Notes: generated by a model not told the origin, from the letters alone. A stretch of 64,000 nucleotides of DNA from Hymenobacter qilianensis (GCF_014489555.1 NZ_CP060784.1:1674001-1738000); one strand, 5' to 3'. Shown: positions 29,704-38,424, numbered from the stretch's first letter. Numbers and translations: made by a program.

Positions 29704-30446
29704 TTATTCCGCCTTCTGCGCCAGAGCAAAGACGCTTACCCCAACAGGAAAATTTAAAACCCGCAGCAACCTGTTTTCAGCCTTTATTAAGCGAAGCAAC
29801 CCCGTATTAGCCAAGGGTGGTAAAGGAACCAGGTCGCCCGTAATCGGGCCTTCAGGTTTTGGTAATACCCGCTGCATCAGGCGGACCATAGCAGTCGGGA
29901 AAAACAAAGTGAAATTCCAGAATGCTAGGCGTTCGACCCGTAAGCTAGCCTTTGTAATGGCCGTACGCAGTGACTTGGCCGAGTAACGGCGAAAGTGATG
30001 ATTTACTTCGTCATGCCGGCTCCACAAGTATTGATGGGCCGGAACAAAAACCAGTAGGCGGCCACCTGGACGAAGCACCCGACGCCACTCGCGTAGAGCT
30101 TGCGCTTCATCTTCTATGTGCTCAAGTACGTCAGAGGCAATGACTAAGTCGAATGAAGCGTCCGGAAAGCTTAAGTGCGCGCCGTCCATTACAGCGACAT
30201 CTGTCAACCCTCGTTCCTGAGCAAGTGTGATGCCTTTCTCACTTACATCAATCCCCTTTAGATGCTTATAGCCTGCCGCACGTAATGCCAGCAACAAAGG
30301 CCCCCAGAGCAACCTATTTCAAGAATAGGAGCAGTAGAAGGGAGTTTTAGGTGCTTTACTATATCAAAAACCATGTCTCGGCGACTGGCAAACCACCAAT
30401 TTTGCTCTTCTAATTGGTGATAAGTGACTTCATAAGCTAAATCCAT
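29704..30446 (-). CDS. Class I SAM-dependent methyltransferase (apparent frameshift at 30301-30305)
   Basis: A 247-residue methyltransferase of the Methyltransf_11/UbiE-like type. From the ATG at 30446 (MDLAYEVTYHQLEEQNWWF, a start common to polysaccharide-locus methyltransferases) the SAM motif I is PILEIGCSGGPLLLALRAAG, restored only when one base is added to the five C at 30301-30305. Motif II/III areas are FDLVIASDVLEHIEDEAQAL and WRRVLRPGGRLLVFVPAH. The His-rich HHFRRYSAKSL follows. It sits between a GT2 and the 767-residue membrane protein on the same strand, which suggests modification of a glycan or polyprenyl-linked sugar; the actual substrate is unknown. Confidence 0.85.
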
Positions 30447-30522
30447 GTTGTGGTGGGAGGCTAAGCAAAAGATAGATAATGTGGAAGGTTCTAGTAAGCT
30501 ACGTCAATAGACACAATGGATA

Positions 30523-30530
30523 CAAAGGTA
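30523..30530 (-). promoter_or_regulatory. Bacteroidetes-type -7 element upstream of the 29704 methyltransferase
   Basis: On the minus strand the sequence reads TACCTTTG, 77 bp upstream of the methyltransferase ATG, in the 150-bp AT-rich spacer after the 767-residue gene. No clear -33 element is seen. Confidence 0.4.
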
Positions 30531-30597
30531 GTTATCAGTTTATGACTAAGAGTTACCACCTATAATACCAAGTATAGTTATAATAGCAAGTGGGGGT

Positions 30598-32901
30598 TCA
30601 AGGCTCTATGCTGTAACCATTTAAGATTAAACGGCGCTGCTCGTCATACCAGTACACATCTGTATCCAGCGGTCGAATAAGCAAGTCATCAACGAGCAAT
30701 TCGCTATTGTCATACAACACCTCTAAGCGGTCTACTCGTGGTTTTACTCGAATAGGGAGCGCCACCCGCACCCAGTCGCCATCAATATCAGTGCTTAACC
30801 GGGCATCAGCTAATTGGTGATCTATTAAAGCGCCATCAGCATATTGCTTTACCTGCATATTGCCGTACCCTTCATCCATTTTGCCATGTATCCAGACGCT
30901 GACTTCATAGCGGCCCGTATCGGCTGGTGCGGGAACGGGGCCATCATATAGGATGGAGAATTTCTCTGCTGGCTCGTAAAAAGCTCCAGCTCCCAGCCGT
31001 CCCCGACGATCGGGACTAGTATCGAAGGATTGCAGAAATACACCTTTTGAGGTGGTTGCCCGCACCCCATTGGCACGCACTGGCAGTGTAGGCAGCAGAT
31101 TGGCGGCCTTGGCCTTTTCCTGGGCCCGAGTTGTTGCTGTTAAAGCCGCCAACGATAATTCATACAGCTTCACCTCAGGCGATGAGATAAGGGGACGGGC
31201 CAAGCTTACCAAGCGCTGCTCAGCCGGCGATAGCACGCCCTCAGCTACCAAAAGCAGTATAGGCTTAGGTGAAGGGAAATGGCTCACTAAGTCCTTATCC
31301 AGCAATGGGCTACTCAGCAATTGCACGTGCTGCAGCACCTGCCCTACAGAAGCCCGAGGCATGTAGCTGGACAATTGGGGCAAGCCTGTTGCAATTGATA
31401 GTTTATAAACCTGGGCTATAGAAGATTCTGAGCCGGGTAAAGCAATCTTATCACTGCCATTATTAAAATAAGGCAACGGGAGAATAGCCTGAAAATCGCT
31501 GGGCTGGCGGCTCGCCCAACTCAAATGCTGAACCAGTAGATTATTCTCGCGGCTCATGTAGGCACGTGCGCCGGCCCCCTGAGCTACTTCCTTCGCTTTT
31601 GTGGCAATATTTATCCAGGCTTCTCCAGCCCATAATAACAGCAACAGCGGTAGCCAGGGTAATGCCAGCACCGCTACTTTGCGTTGTCGCTGATACCGCC
31701 ACAGACGATATAAGTAGTAAGCTGTGTAGGTAGTAAAGACAAAATAGAAGGGCCAGGCAAAACGCCCTAAGGCCCGTAGTTGCTTCAACGGACCTAGATA
31801 CTTTTCTAAGCCCGAGAACATTGGGAAAATAAAGGGTATTCCGAAGGAGAAAATCAATAGCAGGCCCGACGCCCAAAGCGCTGTATACAAAGGCGTAGGC
31901 ATTGCGCGTCGGAGGCGTAACTTATGGCCGCGCCGCTTCCACACGTGTTGTGCCACACGCATACCCGAAACGAGTAGTACCCCAGTAGCTACTAGCCCTA
32001 CATAGGACATGCCCTCGAAGCTAATATCACCGGCAGGTAATAGTGCCGTCCACACCTCGCGCATGGGCGATAAGGCTGGGGTAAATACGCCGCTAGGCGT
32101 TGCCTTGTATACGAGAAAGCCGTAAGGATTCGGTGGACGGTCAGTGACATAGTCTGTAAGCCAGAGCCAGCTTCGAAAGAGCACCAAGGGCAATAGTGCA
32201 GCTAAAGCCATACGCCATAGCAATGCTATAGGGCGCGGACGTTGAAAGCTCAGTACAAGCACGTGGGCCAAAAGGAAAAAGCAACCACAGGCCAAAAAGT
32301 ACACCTGAACTAGTCCCATCAATAGGCTGCTTACTCCAAACAGAATATACCACCTGAACTGGCGCGGAGCCTCCTGCATCCGTAAAATACAGTACCATAA
32401 TATCGGCACGAAGCAAGGGTAGCTTAACGACATATGCGCACCCAAGCGCTGGATTTGGGGCGATAAAAAACCGATCAGCAAAGCCATTAGGCCAGCATAC
32501 AAAATTGGCATATGCAAACGCCGCAAAATAGCATATATAACCAGCGGAGTAAGCCACACGCCCAATAGCGCCGCTAGATTGGTGATGGCTATGGTGCGCT
32601 CAGCAGCTGGCAAACCCATGCGATGCAACCCATTAATAAACAACGCAATGAGTGGCTGTAAATTAGGATAAGTGAAGTTTTCCCCAAAGGGATAGTTCAT
32701 TCCGCTGAAGTGAATGCCAGCGTCATAGAAAGCATAAAAGGCAGTAACATAATAGCTCTGAAGTCCATCGCCAGCTGCGAGAAAGAAATAGTCATTAGGG
32801 TTAGCTAGGACAAAGGAGAAAAGCACAGTGAGTAAACCGGCAGCAGCTAGCCCAACCCCAGCCATGCCAAGCCAATGCGCATTTCGACGAGATAGATTCA
32901 T
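30598..32901 (-). CDS. 767-residue polytopic membrane protein (GT-C-like) with C-terminal jelly-roll-like domain
   Basis: An inner-membrane protein with about 11-13 hydrophobic segments in residues 10-430 and a soluble C-terminal half. The first extracytoplasmic loop has an acidic motif AAGDGLQSYY and MNYPFGENFTYPN, like GT-C/YfhO/DUF6311 proteins where an Asp in this loop is catalytic. Residues about 630-755 look like a beta-sandwich: FLQSFDTSPDRRG, RYEVSVWIHGKMD, DWVRVALPIRV and the closing SELLVDDLLIRPL. This resembles the three small lipoproteins of the region (closing Y-x-DD-L). It is divergent from lipoprotein B (33080), 178 bp away. The frame is intact. I do not assign a reaction; a glycosyl- or phospho-transferase for an envelope glycan is plausible. 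Confidence 0.72.
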   Translation of the reverse strand: MNLSRRNAHWLGMAGVGLAAAGLLTVLFSFVLANPNDYFFLAAGDGLQSYYVTAFYAFYDAGIHFSGMNYPFGENFTYPNLQPLIALFINGLHRMGLPAAERTIAITNLAALLGVWLTPLVIYAILRRLHMPILYAGLMALLIGFLSPQIQRLGAHMSLSYPCFVPILWYCILRMQEAPRQFRWYILFGVSSLLMGLVQVYFLACGCFFLLAHVLVLSFQRPRPIALLWRMALAALLPLVLFRSWLWLTDYVTDRPPNPYGFLVYKATPSGVFTPALSPMREVWTALLPAGDISFEGMSYVGLVATGVLLVSGMRVAQHVWKRRGHKLRLRRAMPTPLYTALWASGLLLIFSFGIPFIFPMFSGLEKYLGPLKQLRALGRFAWPFYFVFTTYTAYYLYRLWRYQRQRKVAVLALPWLPLLLLLWAGEAWINIATKAKEVAQGAGARAYMSRENNLLVQHLSWASRQPSDFQAILPLPYFNNGSDKIALPGSESSIAQVYKLSIATGLPQLSSYMPRASVGQVLQHVQLLSSPLLDKDLVSHFPSPKPILLLVAEGVLSPAEQRLVSLARPLISSPEVKLYELSLAALTATTRAQEKAKAANLLPTLPVRANGVRATTSKGVFLQSFDTSPDRRGRLGAGAFYEPAEKFSILYDGPVPAPADTGRYEVSVWIHGKMDEGYGNMQVKQYADGALIDHQLADARLSTDIDGDWVRVALPIRVKPRVDRLEVLYDNSELLVDDLLIRPLDTDVYWYDEQRRLILNGYSIEP

Positions 32902-33079
32902 TCAATGAAATCACAAGAAAAAGTAGGAGAACAAAAGCTGTTAGCTAGTTAAATGAGGCGGCTAGAGAACAGCGAATGGCAACAAAACTACAGAATTGGG
33001 ACCGATAGCCTTCAGCTACAGTTGTGGCATATCGGTCTATATTTGCTTCAAACTGCGTTTTTGTATACTCACCTCATTT

Positions 33080-33616
33080 ATGCCTCGTCTGACTACTTGG
33101 ATTGCCCTTGCTCTCTTAATGACTGCTTGCTCGCATGATGCTAATAAGACAAAGGAAAAGATTCCTGAAGTTGCTGCTGATCGGGTGCTATTCACTACCA
33201 GCTTCGAGGACTTTGAAGGGTGGGTAGCTGAGAACCCGTCACTGAATAAAGAGAAAGCGCATACCGGTCAATACTCGATTAAAGTTGACCAAAATATGGA
33301 GTTCAGCCAGACGTACACGAATCAATTAGCCCGCCTCTCGCCTAAGCGTTTTGATAAAGTGCGTCTAACAGCTTGGGGGTATCTGACTGCGCCAAGCGCT
33401 GCAGCTCTAGTTTTTCAAATCACACGAGCTGATCAGACCAGTGTTTTCTACGAGAAGATTGACATCAACAAGGTCAATTCCTGGGAGCAGGTAAGCAAGG
33501 TGTTGACCCTACCTACAGTCTTAGATCCTATGGATCAGGTCCGAATCTATTTATGGCGGGCTAGTGCTACTGCTCCGGCTTACTTGGATGATGTGAAACT
33601 AAGCGTTGAGCCTTAA
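33080..33616 (+). CDS. Jelly-roll-like lipoprotein B (paralogue 2 of 3)
   Basis: A 178-residue lipoprotein; signal MPRLTTWIALALLMTAC with lipobox MTAC. The mature domain aligns with lipoproteins A and C: TSFEDFEGWVAEN, KAHTGQYSIKVDQNMEFSQTY, VRLTAWGYL, VRIYLWRASATAPAYLDDVKLSVEP. I prefer the ATG at 33080 over an upstream start because it gives the lipobox at the normal distance. It is transcribed away from the 767-residue membrane protein and converges with GT39 copy 2, leaving only 12 bp between the stops. One beta-sandwich carbohydrate-binding-like domain is inferred from pattern only. The lack of a terminator hairpin at its 3' end differs from copy A. Confidence 0.75.
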   Translation: MPRLTTWIALALLMTACSHDANKTKEKIPEVAADRVLFTTSFEDFEGWVAENPSLNKEKAHTGQYSIKVDQNMEFSQTYTNQLARLSPKRFDKVRLTAWGYLTAPSAAALVFQITRADQTSVFYEKIDINKVNSWEQVSKVLTLPTVLDPMDQVRIYLWRASATAPAYLDDVKLSVEP

Positions 33617-33628
33617 ACCCCATAAGCT

Positions 33629-35188
33629 TTAGCGGGACCGTAAAATCAACAGCGTATTGCAGTTTTCAGCGCTGTGCAAAGGCACAGTTTGGTATAGCGA
33701 ATCGAGGCGCAGCGCCTCATTCGGGTCACATACTACTACTACTTGGCGTGGGCGCAGGGTTTTTTGCGCTCCGGGTGATATTATAGTTACGTGCTTCTGA
33801 AAACGCTGCGTAGACGTAAGTTGATAATAGGTAAGCCGGGCATCATAACCGCCGGGGTAAAGCACCTGTAGGCTGTCGGCTAACGGCTGATCATGATGTA
33901 GCTGCCGGAGGTAGCTGCCAATACGAGCATTAGGCCCAAGGCCATAGTCGCTATATCGGTACTCTCTTATTTGCTCCAGTACTCGTTGGTAGGGCGCATA
34001 AAAAACAAAGATTAGCAGTGCTGACGCCCCTAACCACTTGCTGTGTGGTGTAGCAAAGTAGGTTAGAACTACTGCGCGCCCCAGCCACCAAAGGCCCAAG
34101 CCTACTAACAAGCTGAGAGCTGGATATACAGGTGCATCATACCACTCAAGCTTTGTTTGTGCATTGCTAATGACAACGAGCCAAACTATACTGAACAAGG
34201 CCAGTAGCACCACAGCGTGCTGCAACGGACGACGGGACTGGCTCCATGCCAACACCAGCGTTGGTAGCAACACCCAATGCCAAGGGGTAAAGCGCAGTTC
34301 CTGCATGGCTAAAATATAGTAATCCGAGGGATGCTGATGACCACTCAATACTGTATCGAAACGGCCCCCAAGTTCGTTCTGCTGCACCGCCGCCCAGTAG
34401 CCAGCAGCCGCCCATTCGCGAAGACCGTAGTACCCTGCTACTATCAGCACGGTGCTGCCCGCTGCCATATAGAAACTTGGCTGACGTAACAGCCACCCTA
34501 GCCGCCGTCGGTACAGCACATATACGAATAGCGCTGGCAGACCTAATACACCTGCCACGCCTTTTGTCAGAATTGCCCCTGTAATGGCTACAGCCAACAA
34601 CGCAGCCTCGCGCTTACGACCGGCAACCAAATAGCGATATAGGCTGCTCCAGAGTAGGGTCTGAAAGAAAGTAAGAAGGGCATCGTAGTCGCCGGTGCGG
34701 GCTACATGCAATCGTACATACCCTAAGCTAGTAACTAATACCAGACCAGCTAAAAAACCCACTAAGGGACGGCGTAAGGTACGAGCTGCAAAAAAGTAAA
34801 CTATCAGGATGGTACCACCCGTAGCCAAGGCAGTAGGTAGACGCACGGCTAACTCAGAAAACCCGAAAAAGTATAGACTAAGCGCCTGCAGCCATATCAG
34901 CAGTGGGGGCTTCGTGTTCCATAAGTCGGGTTGGCCCTCAAAGTGTGTTACCAGCCAATTGCCACTGCGCAGCATTTCCACGGCATTCACTGCCTGCCGC
35001 GACTCATCCCAAAGTTGAATTGGATGACGGCCTAGGTCATAATACAGGGGAAAATAGGCAAGCGCCAGCAAGAGCAGTAGGAGCCCATTTGTAGGCGAAA
35101 AAAAACCTGCTGAGGAAGCAGGATACAAACTACTAGTACTAGTATTACTGGCTAAAGTAGCGGCTCGGAAGCCAGGACGGTAGTGCAT
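33629..35188 (-). CDS. GT39/ArnT-like membrane glycosyltransferase, copy 2
   Basis: About 519 residues from the ATG at 35188 (a longer start at 35224 is possible). N-terminal hydrophobic segments are followed by the catalytic loop IQLWDESRQAVNAVEM and PDLWNTKPPLLIWLQALS. Shared landmarks with copy 1 are RTGDYDALLTFF, AILTKGVAGVLGLPAL, QQNELGGRF and KLEWYDAPVYPALS. The family transfers sugars such as Man or Ara4N from polyprenyl phosphate to protein or lipid acceptors. This copy is intact and serves as the internal reference that confirms both frameshift repairs in copy 1. It is divergent from lipoprotein C and convergent with lipoprotein B. Confidence 0.88.
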   Translation of the reverse strand: MHYRPGFRAATLASNTSTSSLYPASSAGFFSPTNGLLLLLLALAYFPLYYDLGRHPIQLWDESRQAVNAVEMLRSGNWLVTHFEGQPDLWNTKPPLLIWLQALSLYFFGFSELAVRLPTALATGGTILIVYFFAARTLRRPLVGFLAGLVLVTSLGYVRLHVARTGDYDALLTFFQTLLWSSLYRYLVAGRKREAALLAVAITGAILTKGVAGVLGLPALFVYVLYRRRLGWLLRQPSFYMAAGSTVLIVAGYYGLREWAAAGYWAAVQQNELGGRFDTVLSGHQHPSDYYILAMQELRFTPWHWVLLPTLVLAWSQSRRPLQHAVVLLALFSIVWLVVISNAQTKLEWYDAPVYPALSLLVGLGLWWLGRAVVLTYFATPHSKWLGASALLIFVFYAPYQRVLEQIREYRYSDYGLGPNARIGSYLRQLHHDQPLADSLQVLYPGGYDARLTYYQLTSTQRFQKHVTIISPGAQKTLRPRQVVVVCDPNEALRLDSLYQTVPLHSAENCNTLLILRSR

Positions 35189-35314
35189 AAAATAAGGAGA
35201 CGAGCACTGCGACACACCTATCAAAGAGCCGCGAAGATACAGAAAGAAACATCCGTGCGGCTCTCCAGCAGCCTCAGGTTATTTAGGAAGAATAGGTAGT
35301 TTTGATGATAAAAA

Positions 35315-35358
35315 ACAGCTCTTCACAGCTCTAAGAACAGCTAGCTGTGAAGAGCTGT
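35315..35358. repeat. 16-bp perfect inverted repeat in the divergent GT39-lipoprotein C spacer
   Basis: ACAGCTCTTCACAGCT and its exact complement are separated by 12 bases, about 54 bp before the lipoprotein C start and about 127 bp from the GT39 start. There is no gene 3' end here, so it is not an ordinary terminator. It could be an operator, an attenuator in the lipoprotein C leader, or a processed hairpin. Confidence 0.75.
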
Positions 35359-35411
35359 GACTTTATTGCTTCTCCCATTAGTACCTAATCCGACTCTAGC
35401 AGTTTGACCTT

Positions 35412-35945
35412 ATGAGAAAATATTTACTGCTGCTACTGCTACCACTAATCGCTGCCTGCTCCGGCTCTGATAATCAGGATGATAAGAACGCCAATTATAT
35501 AATGACCAATGATTTTGAGGCCTTTGATGGCTGGATTCCAGCTAATGGCTCTCTTAATGCGGAGCAAGCACATAGTGGGAAGTACTCGATCAAGGTTGAT
35601 AAGGCGCAGGAGTACAGCATGGGATTCAGAAACTTTCTGGGAAAAGTAAGTGCCCGTAAGCCCTATAAAGTAAAACTGTCTTGCTGGGCATATCTTCCTA
35701 GTAATAAAGCCACAGCTCATTATCAACTTCAAATACTGGACCCCGTGACTGGAGAGAAAATATTTGAAGATGGTATTGTTCTTACCAACATGATAAATGA
35801 TTATAGAACTTGGGTAAAGGCCGAGAAGACAATTAAGCTGCCGGAAAACATTGCCTACAGCCACGAAATAAGAGTGTTCTTATGGCGCGCAACTGCGGAG
35901 GTGCCGGTGTATATTGATGATGTGTCGCTAATACTACTTGAGTAG
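35412..35945 (+). CDS. Jelly-roll-like lipoprotein C (paralogue 3 of 3)
   Basis: A 177-residue lipoprotein with signal MRKYLLLLLLPLIAAC. Domain landmarks are NDFEAFDGWIPANGSL, QAHSGKYSIKVDKAQEYSMGF, KVKLSCWAYLPS, RVFLWRATAEVPVYIDDVSL and ILLE at the end. It is closer to A in the FLGK segment and to B in the LWRA segment. The gene is distinctly A/T-rich compared with housekeeping genes in the window. It is divergent from GT39 copy 2, with a perfect inverted repeat in between. Function unknown; the carbohydrate-binding-like fold is inferred. Confidence 0.75.
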   Translation: MRKYLLLLLLPLIAACSGSDNQDDKNANYIMTNDFEAFDGWIPANGSLNAEQAHSGKYSIKVDKAQEYSMGFRNFLGKVSARKPYKVKLSCWAYLPSNKATAHYQLQILDPVTGEKIFEDGIVLTNMINDYRTWVKAEKTIKLPENIAYSHEIRVFLWRATAEVPVYIDDVSLILLE

Positions 35946-36026
35946 TCTGGCTTGCCTAAGAGCTCGGCACGAAGCCGTCTTCGGTGTAAATTGCTGATAT
36001 CAAAATAGTTGGCTTTGATTGCTTTT

Positions 36027-36749
36027 CTATTTTATCAGGCCGTACCGAAGAATGCACCACAGCGCCCAGAGCCCGTCGCGCCAGCTGATTTTTTTGCCCT
36101 CGGCGTACGTCCGTCCATAGTAGCTGATACCGACCTCGTAAATGCGGATACCGGGAACGCGCGCCATTTTGGCGGTTACCTCGGGCTCAAAGCCAAACCG
36201 CTTTTCATGGAGCGACAGGCCCTGAAGGATGTCGCGCCGAAACAGCTTGTAGCCGGTTTCCATGTCCGTCAGGTTCAGGTCAGTGAACATGTTGGAGAGA
36301 AAGGTGAGCACCGCGTTGCCGATGCTGTGCCAGAAGAACAGTACCCGGTGCGGTTTGCCCCCCATAAAGCGGGAGCCATACACCACGTCGGCAAAGCCGC
36401 GTACTACCGGCTCGATTAGGGCGTTGTAGTCGGCGGGGTCGTATTCGAGGTCGGCATCCTGAATGATAATGTAGTCGCCGGTGGCCTCCCGGATGCCGGT
36501 GTGCAGAGCCGCGCCTTTTCCTTGGTTGGCTGTGTGCTGTAGTAAGTGCAGCCTCAGCGCCGGATGGCGTGTGGCATAAGCAGTGATAAGCGCCGCGGAG
36601 GCATCGGTAGAGCAGTCGTCAATCAGAATGATTTCCTTCTTAATATTTCCCGCCAACTCCACCTCACGCAACGTATCGAGCACCTGCGTGATGGTGCGAG
36701 CCTCGTTGTAGACGGGAATGAGAATGGAGAGCGTATCGAATTTTACCAA
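36027..36749 (-). CDS. GT2 family glycosyltransferase, DPM1-like
   Basis: A 240-residue soluble or peripheral GT-A enzyme. Motifs are LSILIPVYNEARTITQVL, ILIDDCSTDASAAL, NQGKGAALHTGIREATGDYIII in part, and QDADLEYDPADY with the metal-binding DxD. The DMETGYKLFRRDIL and FGFEPEVTAKMARV segments are typical of the DPM1-like/bacterial GT2 group that makes polyprenyl-phosphate mannose or glucose. It has no C-terminal membrane pair, unlike the GT2 at 28602. The frame is intact and includes an in-frame hexamer at 36358 (MGGKPHRV). It is likely another donor-sugar supplier for the membrane transferases. Confidence 0.9.
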   Translation of the reverse strand: MVKFDTLSILIPVYNEARTITQVLDTLREVELAGNIKKEIILIDDCSTDASAALITAYATRHPALRLHLLQHTANQGKGAALHTGIREATGDYIIIQDADLEYDPADYNALIEPVVRGFADVVYGSRFMGGKPHRVLFFWHSIGNAVLTFLSNMFTDLNLTDMETGYKLFRRDILQGLSLHEKRFGFEPEVTAKMARVPGIRIYEVGISYYGRTYAEGKKISWRDGLWALWCILRYGLIK

Positions 36750-36921
36750 AGCAGAGAAACTAAAACAACCGGCACCGCGAAAGTAGAAGGTTATGGCTGG
36801 AGTATCCGTTTGGTGGCCGCGCGACTTAATAAATTCAATAACGTATTAGGGCTATGGCGAAGCGGTAGCCTCCCGTCTTCACCCCAAACCAGGAGGTAAG
36901 GGCAGGCATGGTATAGTTGTT

Positions 36922-36929
36922 TACTTTTG
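36922..36929 (+). promoter_or_regulatory. -7 element TACTTTTG upstream of the FkbM gene
   Basis: TACTTTTGC lies 40 bp before the FkbM ATG and matches TAnnTTTG. The -33 element is not obvious. Confidence 0.4.
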
Positions 36930-36968
36930 CCCCTTACTTATTACCTACGATAGTTTCAGAGCCCTTTC

Positions 36969-37724
36969 ATGAAGGAGTTGGCCAAAAAGATTATAAAACG
37001 CTTACCTATTGCTTTCACTAAAAACCAGCAATATGACCGCGACACGGAGCGGGTGCTGCGGGCGGTGTGCCACCCGCAGGCAAACTGCGTGGATGTGGGC
37101 TGCCACAAGGGCGAAGTGCTGGAGTTGATGCTTAAATATGCCCCCCAGGGCCAACACTATGGTTTCGAGCCCATTCCGGATTTATACGAGAAGCTGACCA
37201 CACACTTTGCGGGCTACCCCAACTGCCACTTCTACCAGCTAGGCCTCAGCAACATGACCGGCGAAACGTCCTTCAACTATGTGCTCACCAATCCGGCGTA
37301 TAGCGGCTTTGTGAAGCGCAAATACGACAAGGCCGATGAAGTAGACACCTTGATTACGGTGAAGAAACAGCCGCTTGATCAGATTTTGCCTCCCAGCACG
37401 CGCATCGATCTAATAAAGATTGATGTGGAAGGAGCGGAGCTGGAGGTATTGCAGGGCGCGGTAAAAACCATTCAGCGGAGCCGGCCGGTTATCATTTTTG
37501 AGCACGGCCTCGGCGCCTCCGATTGCTATGGCACGCGGCCCGAACAGATATATGAGTTGCTCGTGTGCGAGGGCCGCCTGCACGTGTCCACGATGGCGCG
37601 GTGGCTGGCCGGACAGCAGCCTTTCACCCGCGCTGAGTTTGTGGGGCAGTTCGAGAAGTCGCTCAATTATTATTTCATGGCTTATCCGGAAGAAAAGACC
37701 CGCAACGCTCAGGCTGCCGACTAA
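36969..37724 (+). CDS. FkbM family methyltransferase
   Basis: A 251-residue SAM-dependent methyltransferase. The FkbM core has CVDVGCHKGEVLELMLKYAP (motif I), YGFEPIPDLYEKL, NMTGETSFNYV and the C-terminal IDLIKIDVEGAELEVLQGA, diagnostic for the FkbM/Methyltransf_21 family. These enzymes O-methylate sugars or polyketides; near glycosyltransferases they usually modify surface glycans. The frame is intact, with an in-frame C6 at 37141. The stop codon TAA forms the first bases of the right copy of the 22-bp inverted repeat. It lies at the edge of the envelope block, followed by kynurenine genes. Confidence 0.9.
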   Translation: MKELAKKIIKRLPIAFTKNQQYDRDTERVLRAVCHPQANCVDVGCHKGEVLELMLKYAPQGQHYGFEPIPDLYEKLTTHFAGYPNCHFYQLGLSNMTGETSFNYVLTNPAYSGFVKRKYDKADEVDTLITVKKQPLDQILPPSTRIDLIKIDVEGAELEVLQGAVKTIQRSRPVIIFEHGLGASDCYGTRPEQIYELLVCEGRLHVSTMARWLAGQQPFTRAEFVGQFEKSLNYYFMAYPEEKTRNAQAAD

Positions 37725-37744
37725 AAAAGCCCCCCAAATAACCT
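37723..37744 (-). repeat. Right copy of the 22-bp exact inverted repeat
   Basis: Six A then GCCCCCCAAATAACCT is the exact reverse complement of 26978-26999. It overlaps the FkbM stop codon. For an upstream plus-strand transcript it has the A-first orientation and no matching GGGGGG arm downstream, so it is not a working terminator on its own. Confidence 0.8.
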
Positions 37745-37839
37745 TGCGTTCGGAGGTGGCTGCAAATCAGTTGCTTCCGTAAGACAGACCCGTTAGTTGC
37801 CGGTTACATCGGCCTACGTTAACTAAGCAGCAAAACCTT

Positions 37840-38370
37840 ATGGCTCTCGCCCGTCCTTTCAATTTTCAGCAGTGGATTGATGAACACCGCCATCTGCTGA
37901 AGCCGCCTGTTGGCAATCAGCAGGTCTTTACAGATAATAAAGATTTTATCGTGATGGTGGTAGGTGGGCCCAATGCCCGCAAAGACTACCACTACGATGA
38001 GGGTGAAGAGCTTTTTCTACAGATTGAGGGCGATATTGTTATTAAAGTAATTGAGGATGGCAAGCCGGTAGATATTCCGGTGCGGGCCGGGGAGATGTTT
38101 CTGCTGCCGGGCGGAGTTCCTCATTCGCCCCGGCGCCCGGCCGGTACCGTGGGGCTGGTGCTGGAGCGCTACCGCACGGCCGGCGAGCTGGACGGCTTCC
38201 TGTGGTTTTGCGAGAACTGCGGCACCAAGCTGCACGAAGAGTACGCCGAAATCACGGACATCGTGCAGCAATTGCCCTCCATCATGAACCGTTTCTGGGA
38301 GTCGGAGGAGCTGCGCACCTGCCGCAGCTGCGGAACGGTGATGGAAAAGCCTGCGCCGGTGCCCGCCTAG
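37840..38370 (+). CDS. 3-hydroxyanthranilate 3,4-dioxygenase
   Basis: A 176-residue cupin dioxygenase that opens the ring of 3-hydroxyanthranilate to give the semialdehyde that cyclises to quinolinate, the NAD precursor. The start MALARPFNFQQWIDEHRHLLKPP fits the family. Iron ligands are in YHYDEGEELFLQ (His, Glu) and the later GGVPHSPRRP (His). The C-terminal CENCGTK and CRSCGTVM give the rubredoxin-like Cys4 site typical of bacterial HAAO. The frame is intact. It is the first of a + strand group with kynU and kmo, which together convert kynurenine to quinolinate. The first pathway enzyme, tryptophan dioxygenase, is not in the window. Confidence 0.95.
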   Translation: MALARPFNFQQWIDEHRHLLKPPVGNQQVFTDNKDFIVMVVGGPNARKDYHYDEGEELFLQIEGDIVIKVIEDGKPVDIPVRAGEMFLLPGGVPHSPRRPAGTVGLVLERYRTAGELDGFLWFCENCGTKLHEEYAEITDIVQQLPSIMNRFWESEELRTCRSCGTVMEKPAPVPA

Positions 38371-38410
38371 AAGAGCCTGTTCGGGTATGGGTAAGCAAAC
38401 CCATTGTGGC

Positions 38411-38418
38411 TATCTTTG
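38411..38418 (+). promoter_or_regulatory. -7-like element TATCTTTG just before kynU
   Basis: TATCTTTGC matches TAnnTTTG and sits 6 bp before the ATG at 38425. If real, kynU has a very short leader of its own. It also bears on the start choice, because the alternative GTG (38406) would lie upstream of it. Confidence 0.35.
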
Positions 38419-38424
38419 CTTTCG

